A DNA stretch of 25,827 nt from an uncultured Eubacteriales bacterium. Its GTDB lineage: Bacteria > Bacillota > Clostridia > Oscillospirales > Acutalibacteraceae. Positions 19,115 to 25,827 of this stretch are shown piece after piece. Positions within the stretch are counted from its first letter, which is position 1, and each line of letters opens with the position of its first letter. Position numbers and translations under genes: made by a program. The DNA is taken from the NCBI GenBank assembly GCA_910580045.1, contig CAJTXF010000021.1, positions 1-25,827 on the forward strand. The letters are read 5' to 3'. The notes below the pieces were generated by a model that was given only the letters and a program-made list of their open reading frames with translations, did not search any database and was not told the origin of the DNA.

Positions 19115-19134
19115 CAAAACACCGCCAAAAGCTC
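19106..19134 (-). promoter_or_regulatory. Possible promoter of the MATE gene at the repeat edge
   Basis: On the minus strand GAGCTT, a 17-base spacer and TGATATAAT (extended -10). The -10 is part of the repeat; the -35 is poor. Confidence 0.4.
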
Positions 19135-19247
19135 TATCGCGTATTCGACAAAGTTCTGGCGGGCTGGAGAAGAGTATATTCTCTGTTTTCAACAAATCTT
19201 GTTCGTTCAACGAAAGAACTTTCTGGCGTTTGCAGGGGCAGCAGGGG

Positions 19248-19793
19248 TCAGAAAGGGTACAGCTGGCATTCCATCTGCACGTCGCAGGGCTCTTTTTCCA
19301 CATGGGGCGGGTCGTACTCCTCTGCCTCCACGCAGCCCATGGCCCGGTAAAAGGCCTGGGATTCCTCTGCTGACATGGCGGAGATGTACAGCTTCCTGGC
19401 GCCCAGCTCCCGGGCAAACCCAGCGGCCAGGGTGAACAGCCGCCGCCCCAGGCCCTGGCCCCTGCGCTCTTCTGAGACATGGAGCTCTGCCAGCACGGCG
19501 TATTGCCGCTGGCTGCCAATAAGCCTGCCGTCCACACTGGCAAAGCCTTTCAGCTTCCCGGCCGCAAACGCGCCCCAGGCACGGCCCCTGTGGGTGAGCG
19601 CCTCTGCCAGCTGGCCGCACACCCGGACATGGTCTCCGGCGTCCCAGTCGTCGGTAAAGGCAATGTCTTTCAGCACCCAGCGGCCCTCCGCTTTGCGCCA
19701 GCAGCGCTTTACCTGCTGGCGCCGGCGGAACTCCGCAAACAGGCCGGGCTCCAGGTCAGCCGGGGTCAATTCCCGAAATATGGTTTCTTCCAT
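19248..19793 (-). CDS. GNAT family N-acetyltransferase
   Basis: This 181-residue acetyltransferase carries motif A LHVSEERRGQGLGRRLFTLA (about residues 104-123) and the motif B region FYRAMGCVEAEEY. AGGAGG lies six bases before the ATG. It is the last gene of the galT-to-GNAT chain, eight bases after folK. Its acceptor is unknown; linkage to folate genes does not itself identify it. Frequent arginine and tryptophan in the N-terminal third suggest a polar substrate pocket (weak inference). Confidence 0.87.
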   Translation of the reverse strand: MEETIFRELTPADLEPGLFAEFRRRQQVKRCWRKAEGRWVLKDIAFTDDWDAGDHVRVCGQLAEALTHRGRAWGAFAAGKLKGFASVDGRLIGSQRQYAVLAELHVSEERRGQGLGRRLFTLAAGFARELGARKLYISAMSAEESQAFYRAMGCVEAEEYDPPHVEKEPCDVQMECQLYPF

Positions 19794-19801
19794 TTTCCCT
19801 C

Positions 19802-20278
19802 CTATTTGTACAGCCGCACCCCGGACTTGTCCACTGCCTTGTAGGCCTCTGCAAAGTCAAAGCCCAGGCCCGTGTGCAGGGGGAACAAATCGGACAGGGG
19901 GACCATCACAAAGGCCCTTTCCCGAATATGGGGGTGGGGTACAGTGAGCTGCGGGGCAGCACTGGAGAAGCCCTCATACAGCAGCAAATCAATGTCCATG
20001 GTCCTGGCCCCGTGGTACTCTCTGCGCACCCGGCCCAGGTCTGTCTCAATGGCAAGGCACTTGTCCAAAAGCGCCTCTGGGGGCAGAGCGGTGCTGAGCA
20101 GCACGCAGCAGTTCAGATAGTCCTCCTGCTCTGACACCACGTCAAAGGGGGCGGTCTCGTAAATGTTGGAGATGCCCAGCAAATCTGTGTCCGGCAGGGC
20201 CTCCAGCCGGGTGAAAGCCTCTGCCAGGTTTTCCTCCCGGTTTCCCAGGTTTGTTCCAATGCCTAGCACAGCCTGCAT
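19802..20278 (-). CDS. folK: 2-amino-4-hydroxy-6-hydroxymethyldihydropteridine diphosphokinase
   Basis: HPPK transfers pyrophosphate from ATP to 6-hydroxymethyl-7,8-dihydropterin in folate synthesis. The 158-residue length is standard. GIGTNLGNREENL at the N-terminus, the ETAPFDVVSEQEDYLNC loop, RREYHGARTMDIDLLLY (the HPPK signature around residues 83-99, with the two metal-binding aspartates) and VPHPHIRERAFVMVPL are present. ATG 20278 is preceded by GGAGGGACTT. A longer frame to 20419 simply runs antiparallel within folB and is not used. It overlaps the end of folB by 16 bases. Confidence 0.95.
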   Translation of the reverse strand: MQAVLGIGTNLGNREENLAEAFTRLEALPDTDLLGISNIYETAPFDVVSEQEDYLNCCVLLSTALPPEALLDKCLAIETDLGRVRREYHGARTMDIDLLLYEGFSSAAPQLTVPHPHIRERAFVMVPLSDLFPLHTGLGFDFAEAYKAVDKSGVRLYK

Positions 20279-20655
20279 TTTAAGTCCCTCCGTCCGGGCC
20301 GCTCCTGGCGCAGCTCCACTGCCACGTAATCGAAGACCGCGTTCATGGGGGCTTCCGGCTTTTTCAGCAGCACTTCCACAGCCTCCACTTGGGGGTATCC
20401 GGCCAGGATGCTGTCGCACACCGCCTGGGCTGCCCGCTCAATCAAATCAAACTTCTCCGCGGTAAAGGCCTGCTGTACGGTCTTGCGCACAGCGGCGTAG
20501 TTGATGGTATCCTGTAAGCTATCGCTGCGCCGTGCCTTAGATAAATCCGCCTCCAAGGCAATGTCCAGCAGAAAGGTCTGGCCCTGGGCCTTTTCCTCTG
20601 GGTTCACCCCGTGATAGGCGAAGAGCTCCAGGCCTTTGATTATAATTTTATCCAT
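20263..20655 (-). CDS. folB: Dihydroneopterin aldolase
   Basis: FolB cleaves 7,8-dihydroneopterin to 6-hydroxymethyl-dihydropterin and glycolaldehyde; it is an octameric T-fold enzyme. The 130-residue sequence has the family start IIIKGLELFAYHGVNPEEK, with the substrate-binding glutamate, and the lysine of VLLKKPEAP. The C-terminal dozen residues (RPGRRDLKCRLC) look like an extension created by the overlap with folK. AGGAGG precedes the ATG. It overlaps folP by eight bases and folK by 16, so translation is tightly coupled. Confidence 0.95.
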   Translation of the reverse strand: MDKIIIKGLELFAYHGVNPEEKAQGQTFLLDIALEADLSKARRSDSLQDTINYAAVRKTVQQAFTAEKFDLIERAAQAVCDSILAGYPQVEAVEVLLKKPEAPMNAVFDYVAVELRQERPGRRDLKCRLC

Positions 20656-21475
20656 TGGTTCCTCCTGCAGTTTTCAAGGCGTCGGCCATTCTGGCGGCCT
20701 GGACAGCCTCTTTTACATCATGAACCCGCACCATATCCGCCCCAGCCAGAATTGCCGCTGTATGCACAGCCAGAGTGGCGGGCAGGCGCTCTGGGAAGGG
20801 GGGATTGCCGCAGTAAGCCCCGGTCACCCGCTTCCGGGAGGCAGCCATCAGGCAGGCCGCGCCGGGTATTCTGGACTCTGCCACCCCGGTAATCAGCCGG
20901 AGGTTCTCCTCCATGGTCTTGCCAAAGCCAATGCCCGGGTCAAAGCAGAGCCGCTCCAAGCCAATGCCCAAAGCCCCGGCCGCTTCCGCCCGGCTTTGGA
21001 AGAACCGTTGGGCCGCTTTACACACATCCCCCTCCGTGCCGCCCTGGGGGAACATGACCACACACCCACAGCCGGAGCCAGCCACTGCCCGGAGCATCTC
21101 CTCCCCAAAGCCGGACACATCGTTGATGATGTCCGCGCCGGCCAGCAGGGCCTTTTCCGCCACCCGGGGGTAGAAGGTGTCCACAGACAGGGCCAGGGAG
21201 GTGCCTGCCCGCAGGGCGGGGAGGATTTCCCGAAGCCGGGCCCACTCCTCCTCTGGGGGGACTGGGGTGTACCCTGGCCGGGTGGACTGACCGCCGATGT
21301 CAATGATGTCCGCGCCCTCTTTCTCCATCTCCCAGGCCCGGCTGAGTGCCGCGTCTGGGTTCAGGAACTGTCCCCCGTCTGAAAAGGAGTCAGGGGTCAC
21401 GTTCAAAATACCCATCACATAGGTGCGGGTGAGGGGGAATGCCTTTTCTCTGGCCACAAACCGAGCATGTATCAT
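20648..21475 (-). CDS. folP: Dihydropteroate synthase
   Basis: DHPS condenses hydroxymethyl-dihydropterin pyrophosphate with p-aminobenzoate and is the sulfonamide target. The 275-residue TIM barrel shows GILNVTPDSFSDGG (about residues 21-34), the loop DIGGQSTRPGYTPV (about 58-71), SVDTFYP, FDPGIGFGKT and ASRKR. I chose ATG 21475, which overlaps the preceding stop as ATGA. An in-frame extension to 21538 would run back into the upstream gene. The sulfonamide-contact loops look ordinary. Confidence 0.95.
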   Translation of the reverse strand: MIHARFVAREKAFPLTRTYVMGILNVTPDSFSDGGQFLNPDAALSRAWEMEKEGADIIDIGGQSTRPGYTPVPPEEEWARLREILPALRAGTSLALSVDTFYPRVAEKALLAGADIINDVSGFGEEMLRAVAGSGCGCVVMFPQGGTEGDVCKAAQRFFQSRAEAAGALGIGLERLCFDPGIGFGKTMEENLRLITGVAESRIPGAACLMAASRKRVTGAYCGNPPFPERLPATLAVHTAAILAGADMVRVHDVKEAVQAARMADALKTAGGTNG

Positions 21476-21849
21476 ATGATTTTTTCTCCTAACTTCATTG
21501 CCTGCCGCCATAGGGGAGGCGGGCCGTCGTCTGCCCAATATTCGTCCAGGCTCAGGATTTTATCCCCCTGAAACTGAAAAAAGCTGGACACATGGCAGGA
21601 GAGGGAGCCGTCCGCCGCGTATACCCGGGCCACTGTGACCAACTGCTCCCCGGCCCACAGCTCCCGCTCCACCTGGCCCAGCCACTGGCCGGGATATTCA
21701 CAGTTGGCGCGGATAAATTCCTCTGCCGTAAAGCGCTCGTTGGTGCAGTGCCAGCGGATGACCGCCCCAGGGGCGAACCAGCCTGCCAGGGCGTCCTGGT
21801 CCTGCTCCGCCACTGCCTGCCAATAGGCCTTGATGTTCACTGCCATCAC
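21472..21849 (-). CDS. NTF2-like/SnoaL-fold protein inside the folate operon
   Basis: This 125-residue single-domain protein has the cone-shaped NTF2/SnoaL pattern: AYWQAVAEQDQDALAGWFA (helices), GAVIRWHCTNERFTAEEFI, then strands ending FQFQGDKILSLDEYWADDG. Family members range from enzymes to simple binders. Here it sits between folE and folP with four-base ATGA overlaps on both sides, so it is made with them. No gene for the dihydroneopterin-triphosphate pyrophosphatase step is visible in the operon, and this protein is a possible but unproven candidate for that or another pterin-handling role. Confidence 0.8.
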   Translation of the reverse strand: MMAVNIKAYWQAVAEQDQDALAGWFAPGAVIRWHCTNERFTAEEFIRANCEYPGQWLGQVERELWAGEQLVTVARVYAADGSLSCHVSSFFQFQGDKILSLDEYWADDGPPPLWRQAMKLGEKII

Positions 21850-22418
21850 CGGCCGCCCAGCAGGGACATGACCTCTGCCCGGCTCCGGGCGTCAGAGCGC
21901 ATACAGCCCCGCAGGGCCGAGGTCTGGGTCTTGGCCCCGGCCGCCCGGGCGCCCCGCATGGTCATGCAGAGATGCTCTGCCTCAATAAACACCGCCACGC
22001 CCCTGGGCTCCAGGTTCTCATACAGGAAGTCTGCAATCTGCCCTGTCAGGCGCTCTTGAACCTGGGGCCTGCGGGCAAAGCAGTCCACAATCCGGGCAAA
22101 CTTAGACAGGCCGATGATGCGCCCTTCCTTGGGGATATAGGCAATATGGGCCTGGCCGATAAAGGGCAGCAGGTGGTGCTCGCACACAGAGTATAGAGGG
22201 ATGTCCTTCACGAACACCAGCTCCTCATGCCTGCGCTCCTCGTGAAAGATTTTCAGATGCTCCTTGGGCTCAGAGCCCAGGCCGGAGAATATCTCCGCGT
22301 ACATCCTGGCCACCCGGCCCGGGGTCTCCAGCAGGCCCTCCCGCTGGGGGTCCTCGCCCACGGCCTCTAAAATATCCCGCACAGCCCGCTCAATCTTTTC
22401 CATGTCCATTGGCGTCAT
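21846..22418 (-). CDS. folE: GTP cyclohydrolase I
   Basis: FolE converts GTP to 7,8-dihydroneopterin triphosphate, the first step of folate synthesis. The 190-residue protein has the zinc-binding SVCEHHLLPF (about residues 77-86) with its cysteine and histidines, the second zinc cysteine in HLCMTMRGAR, and the C-terminal AKTQTSALRG. The first ATG (22418) overlaps the comF stop as ATGA, the pattern used throughout this operon. ATG codons at 22409 and 22403 are alternatives, and AAAGGG is better spaced for 22409. This is the zinc-dependent FolE1 type, not FolE2. Confidence 0.95.
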   Translation of the reverse strand: MTPMDMEKIERAVRDILEAVGEDPQREGLLETPGRVARMYAEIFSGLGSEPKEHLKIFHEERRHEELVFVKDIPLYSVCEHHLLPFIGQAHIAYIPKEGRIIGLSKFARIVDCFARRPQVQERLTGQIADFLYENLEPRGVAVFIEAEHLCMTMRGARAAGAKTQTSALRGCMRSDARSRAEVMSLLGGR

Positions 22419-23116
22419 CCCTTTCTATCCACGTATTTCTTTCTGTCCGGCATTGTGCTGGCCGCGCAGACAGCACACACCTTTTGGGCCCCTGCCTCAT
22501 ACAGGGCCCGGGCGCACTCCCTGAGGGTGCTGCCTGTGGTGACAATATCGTCCACCAGCAGGACGGTTTTGCCGGTCAGGCTGCTCACGGCCCGGTACGC
22601 GCCCACAAGATTCTCCTCCCGGGCTTTTCCGCCCAGCTCATGCTGGCGTTTGGTGCGCCGGTGCTTTTCCAGCACATGGCCCAGGGGGATTCCCAGCTCT
22701 GCCGCCAGATATTTGGCCAGCAGCTGGCCCTGGTCATAGCCGTGCTTGCGCCAATCCTCTTTGTGCTTGCACACATATGCCGCAAGGGAGAAGGAAACCT
22801 GGTGGGCCCGGGCAGCTTCTGTGCTCAGCCGGGCCACAGGCTTGGCCAAGCCCCGCTCCTCCCGGAATTTCATCCGGAGCAGGGTCTGGCGGAACCCGCC
22901 CTCATAGGGCAGGGCGGCAATCACCTCCAGAGGCCTGCCGTCCGCAAGGCAAAGGGTCCTGCGGATGATTTCCTCGGGCAGCCCTGCCTGGCATGTTGGG
23001 CATATGAGCACCCCTACCTGCACAGTTTCGCCGCAAATCAGGCACCGGGCCGGGCAGAGGGCGCCCAGCAGCCAGTCCTCCAGCCTGGGCCGGAACTGGG
23101 TGGGGACAGCGCTCAC
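22415..23116 (-). CDS. comF: ComF family phosphoribosyltransferase-like protein
   Basis: This 233-residue ComFC/GntX-type protein has an N-terminal four-cysteine zinc ribbon (CPARCLICGE and ICPTCQ, within residues 21-42). A C-terminal type I phosphoribosyltransferase domain ends with the PRPP loop VLLVDDIVTTGSTLREC (about 188-204). ComFC helps DNA uptake in transformable bacteria, by unclear chemistry; whether this organism takes up DNA is unknown. The GTG start overlaps the galT stop by four bases, and the stop overlaps folE, so it bridges sugar and folate genes. No comFA is nearby. Confidence 0.9.
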   Translation of the reverse strand: MSAVPTQFRPRLEDWLLGALCPARCLICGETVQVGVLICPTCQAGLPEEIIRRTLCLADGRPLEVIAALPYEGGFRQTLLRMKFREERGLAKPVARLSTEAARAHQVSFSLAAYVCKHKEDWRKHGYDQGQLLAKYLAAELGIPLGHVLEKHRRTKRQHELGGKAREENLVGAYRAVSSLTGKTVLLVDDIVTTGSTLRECARALYEAGAQKVCAVCAASTMPDRKKYVDRKG

Positions 23117-24627
23117 CCCACAGAGGCGCAGAACCGCCGGAAAGCCTCGCGCCCAGCCTCATTGTCCTTGTAGACCCCGGCATTGCCCAGGATTTTGCCG
23201 AATATCCCGCCAATGCTCATCTGGATGGCCCGCTCTGTCTCCCCCGCGGGAATCTTCTGGGCTTTCAGCTCCTGGTACCAGGGCTGGTGCTTCTCCATCT
23301 CGGGCCTTGCCATAATTTGGGCGGCCTGGTCCTCATTTTCCAAGGCCTCTGCCAGCAGGGCGGTCTCGGTGAGCAGCCGGGGGGGCAGAATAGCCAGGCC
23401 CATGACCTCAATCAGGCCGATGTTTTCTTTTTTAATATGGTGGTACTCCGCGTGGGGGTGGAACAGGCCCAGGGGGTGCTCCTCAGTGGTGCGGTTGTTC
23501 CGCAGGACCAAATCCAGCTCAAAGTCCTCCCCCCGCCGCCGGGCAATGGGGGTGATGGTGTTGTGGGGGGTGTCCCCGGTGAAGGCCAGGATATCCGCGC
23601 TCTCATCGCTGTACCCCCGCCAGGCGGCAAGGATGCGGTCAGCCAGCTCTGTCAGCTCCTCCTTGTTCCCGCTGCGCAGGCGGATAACGGACATGGGCCA
23701 GTTCACAATGCCCGCCTGGACGCCTGGGAAGCTGGGGAAGCGCAGCTCCTCCCGCAGGCCAGCCTTGGCCATGGGGAACTCATAGCTGCCCCCCTGGAAG
23801 TGGTCATGGGTCAGGATGGAGCCGCCCACAATGGGCAAATCCGCGTTGGAGCCCAGGAAGTAGTGGGGCAGAACCGTGACAAACTCCAGCAGACGGGCAA
23901 AGCTCTCCCGGCTGACCTTCATGGGCCGGTGCTCCGCGCTGAGCACAATGGAGTGCTCGTTATAGTACACATAGGGGGAGTACTGCAGGAACCACTGCTC
24001 CCCGCGCAGCTCTAAGGGGATCAGCCGGTGGTTGCCCCGGGGGGCCTGGTTGGCGCTGCCCAGATACCCCTCGTTCTCCCGGCACAGGGCGCAGGCGGGA
24101 TAGCCGCTTTGAGGGGCGTTTTTGGCGGCGGCAATGGCCTTGGGGTCCTTTTCAGGCTTAGAGAGGTTGATGGTGATGACCAAATCCCCATAGGGCGTGG
24201 GCGCAATCCAGAGCCGGTCCTTCTCAATGCGGTCCACCCGGATGTAGTTGCTGGCCCGGCTCAAATCGTAGTAGTAGTCTGTGGCGGCCTTGGGGCTCTC
24301 CTGATAGAGGACCCGGAACCGCTCCACTATCTGAGAGGGCCGGGGGGTCAGGCAGGCCATCAGCTCAGTGTCGAACTGGTCCCGGCCGTCCTGGGTGTCC
24401 GGCTCAATCAGGCCCTGCCCCGCAGCCCAGGCGCAGAGCTTTTCCAAGGGCTCCGCCGGGTACCGGAGAGCCTCCTCCACAGCCACAGGGGAAAAGCTGC
24501 GCACCCCCAGCAGGGCCAGGATGCGGTTGGCAGCCCAGGCCCTGTCCTCCTGGGCAATAAGCCCCCGCTGGATTCCGTACTCCAAAAGGCGGCTGATTTC
24601 CAAATCCAGGTTGATGTTCTCGTTCAT
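23113..24627 (-). CDS. galT: UDP-glucose--hexose-1-phosphate uridylyltransferase (class II GalT)
   Basis: GalT swaps UMP between UDP-glucose and galactose 1-phosphate in the Leloir pathway. This is the long Firmicutes class II enzyme (504 residues), recognisable by GIQRGLIAQEDRAWAANRIL, DLSRASNYIRVDRI, SALP-type Cys-containing YPACALCRENEGY, the central GGSILTHDHFQGGSYEFPM with clustered histidines, and HPHAEYHHIKKENIG. GGGAGGG lies upstream of ATG 24627. It is the first gene of the chain down to the GNAT gene. galK and galE are not visible. No strong promoter was found in the 69-base gap upstream. Confidence 0.95.
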   Translation of the reverse strand: MNENINLDLEISRLLEYGIQRGLIAQEDRAWAANRILALLGVRSFSPVAVEEALRYPAEPLEKLCAWAAGQGLIEPDTQDGRDQFDTELMACLTPRPSQIVERFRVLYQESPKAATDYYYDLSRASNYIRVDRIEKDRLWIAPTPYGDLVITINLSKPEKDPKAIAAAKNAPQSGYPACALCRENEGYLGSANQAPRGNHRLIPLELRGEQWFLQYSPYVYYNEHSIVLSAEHRPMKVSRESFARLLEFVTVLPHYFLGSNADLPIVGGSILTHDHFQGGSYEFPMAKAGLREELRFPSFPGVQAGIVNWPMSVIRLRSGNKEELTELADRILAAWRGYSDESADILAFTGDTPHNTITPIARRRGEDFELDLVLRNNRTTEEHPLGLFHPHAEYHHIKKENIGLIEVMGLAILPPRLLTETALLAEALENEDQAAQIMARPEMEKHQPWYQELKAQKIPAGETERAIQMSIGGIFGKILGNAGVYKDNEAGREAFRRFCASVG

Positions 24628-24696
24628 GACAATTTTCCCTCCCGACTGATTTGTTTGATATATGTTATAACGCCGCTGGGGCGTATAGACGGCCTG

Positions 24697-25650
24697 TCAG
24701 CACACCTGGTTAAGGACTGTCCCCTCCAGCCAGCCTTTCAGGTTCCGGAACACAATTGCTGCCCGCCGCTCCAAAGCCTCCTGGGTGGCAAAGGCCACGT
24801 GGGGGGTCAGGATGGTGTTGGGGGCGCTGACCAGGGGGTGGTTTTGGGGGATGGGCGGCTCCGTCTCGAACACGTCAATGCCCGCACCGGCAATGCGCCC
24901 GGCTTTCAGCAGCTCTGCCAGAGCTGCGTTGTCCACAATGGGACCCCGGGCTGTGTTGATAAGCAGGGCAGTGGGCTTCATCCTCTCCAGCAGCTCCCGG
25001 CTGATAAGGCCTGTGGTCTCCGGGTTCTGGGGCACATGGAGGGTGACAATGTCGCTCTCTGCCATGAGCTGTTCCAGGGGCAGGAACCGCACCCCCATAG
25101 CTTCCAGCTCTGGCTTGACTGTGCGGCTGCAGGCCAGGACCTTCATGCCAAAGGCCAGGGCAATGCGGATGATTGCTGTGCCAATCTTCCCGGTGCCCAC
25201 CACGCCCAGGGTTTTCTCAAACAGCTCTGTGCCAATGAGCCCGTCCTTGGTGCCCCTAGCGCGGGCAGCCCTGTCACAGGGCAAAATCCGCCGGGACAGG
25301 CCCAGCATCAGCCCAAAGGCCAGCTCTGCCACTGCTGTGTCAGAATAGCCGGAGGCATTGGATACTGCAATGCCCTGTGCCTTGCAGGCGTCAATGTCCA
25401 CATGGTCCACCCCGGTGAAGGCGATGTCCACATAGCGCAGACGCTTCCCGGCCTGTACTGCCTCCCCAGGGAAGGGCATGTTGGCCAGTATGACAGCGTC
25501 CGCGTCCTCCACCCGGCGGCACAGGGCAGGGAGGTCCTCCGGCCTGCTGCCGTATGAGGTGAACTCATGTCCCAGAGCCCGCAGTTCCCCAGCGTACTGC
25601 TCCAGCAGCTCTGGACGGATGCCTAAAGGTTCAGCCAAAACGATGTGCAT
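24697..25650 (-). CDS. D-isomer-specific 2-hydroxyacid dehydrogenase
   Basis: This 317-residue NAD(P)-dependent dehydrogenase of the D-2-hydroxyacid family (phosphoglycerate, glyoxylate and D-lactate dehydrogenase relatives) reduces a 2-oxoacid to the D-hydroxyacid. The nucleotide-binding GVVGTGKIG (about residues 146-154) and the catalytic Arg (NTARGPIVD), Glu (VFETEPP) and His (LTPHVAF) are in place. I chose ATG 25650 with AGGAGG upstream. The longer open frame to 25818 runs through the tandem repeat and is not used. No ACT or other regulatory domain is present, so serine biosynthesis is not specifically supported. Confidence 0.92.
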   Translation of the reverse strand: MHIVLAEPLGIRPELLEQYAGELRALGHEFTSYGSRPEDLPALCRRVEDADAVILANMPFPGEAVQAGKRLRYVDIAFTGVDHVDIDACKAQGIAVSNASGYSDTAVAELAFGLMLGLSRRILPCDRAARARGTKDGLIGTELFEKTLGVVGTGKIGTAIIRIALAFGMKVLACSRTVKPELEAMGVRFLPLEQLMAESDIVTLHVPQNPETTGLISRELLERMKPTALLINTARGPIVDNAALAELLKAGRIAGAGIDVFETEPPIPQNHPLVSAPNTILTPHVAFATQEALERRAAIVFRNLKGWLEGTVLNQVC

Positions 25651-25688
25651 AGTTTTTCCTCCTCTTAGATAGCCTGTGGATATTTGCT

Positions 25689-25827
25689 GCAGCCGGGCCG
25701 TGCTGTGTACATGATACCACGAAATCAGGGGAGTTTGGCACGTCCTTTGCCAAACTCCAGTACACAGCCGTAAGACCTTAAGGTTTGCAGCCGGGCCGTG
25801 CTGTGTACATGATACCACGAAATCAGG
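25689..25827 (-). repeat. Interspersed two-hairpin repeat, copy 3, in tandem (98-bp period)
   Basis: GCAGCCGGGCCGTGCTGTG begins at 25689 and again at 25787, and the following bases to AAATCAGG are identical. A complete 98-bp unit plus part of the next is therefore present and the array runs off the window. On the minus strand it reads toward the dehydrogenase gene 39 bases away. The -10-like box in this copy is TATCAT rather than TATAAT. Confidence 0.88.

Noticed and set aside
24028..25557. Long plus-strand open frame opposite galT and the dehydrogenase
   Set aside because: It spans two clear minus-strand genes and the gap between them, with no domain pattern or ribosome site.
25651..25818. 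N-terminal extension of the dehydrogenase into the tandem repeat
   Set aside because: The frame is merely open through the repeat; AGGAGG and a canonical family start support ATG 25650.
25689..25827. CRISPR array at the right edge
   Set aside because: The 98-bp period repeats the whole unit with no variable spacers, and no cas genes are present; it is a tandem copy of the dispersed element.

Overview
The window is about 58-60% GC by eye. It carries a sporulation protease (SpoIVB), a ferredoxin-linked 2-oxoacid oxidoreductase, SLH-anchored surface protein and strong AAGGAGG-type ribosome binding sites. Together these point to an anaerobic, spore-forming Clostridia bacterium, most likely a gut Oscillospiraceae relative (inference from gene content; no database was searched).

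Layout. 1-2208 (minus): the tail of a vor/kor-type operon (ferredoxin, then VorB; the TPP subunit is not visible at the edge) and a P-loop ATPase. 2209-3104: a gene-poor stretch with a candidate structured RNA ending in a strong terminator. 3105-9656 (plus): spoIVB; a MarR regulator with a flavin-reductase partner; a BspA-type leucine-rich repeat/SLH surface protein; then an exported metallo-beta-lactamase-fold hydrolase with a methyltransferase. 9667-9952: a compact convergent locus that looks like a type I toxin-antitoxin system (32-aa membrane peptide plus antisense RNA). 10001-14446 (plus): pyrE-rsmE-fabG-GNAT as an overlapping operon, then a phosphoglucomutase. 14447-17518: small genes rich in regulatory DNA: a ribbon-helix-helix regulator facing a tiny hydrophobic ORF, two small membrane proteins, a cold-shock protein with a long leader, and a histidine-phosphatase-fold protein whose catalytic residues are replaced. 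17519-18946 (minus): MATE exporter. 19248-24627 (minus): an eight-gene chain galT-comF-folE-NTF2-like-folP-folB-folK-GNAT with mostly 4-16 base overlaps. 24697-25650 (minus): a D-2-hydroxyacid dehydrogenase.

The most unusual signals lie between genes. A roughly 100-bp two-hairpin repeat occurs at three places, each time upstream of and in the same orientation as a gene, and in tandem (98-bp period) at the right edge. The toxin start site is complementary to the convergent RNA, as in the Fst/par family. The MarR gene has a perfect Shine-Dalgarno site but ACG where its start codon should be. The degenerate phosphatase sits behind a multi-hairpin leader. No tRNA, rRNA, CRISPR array or transposase was seen.
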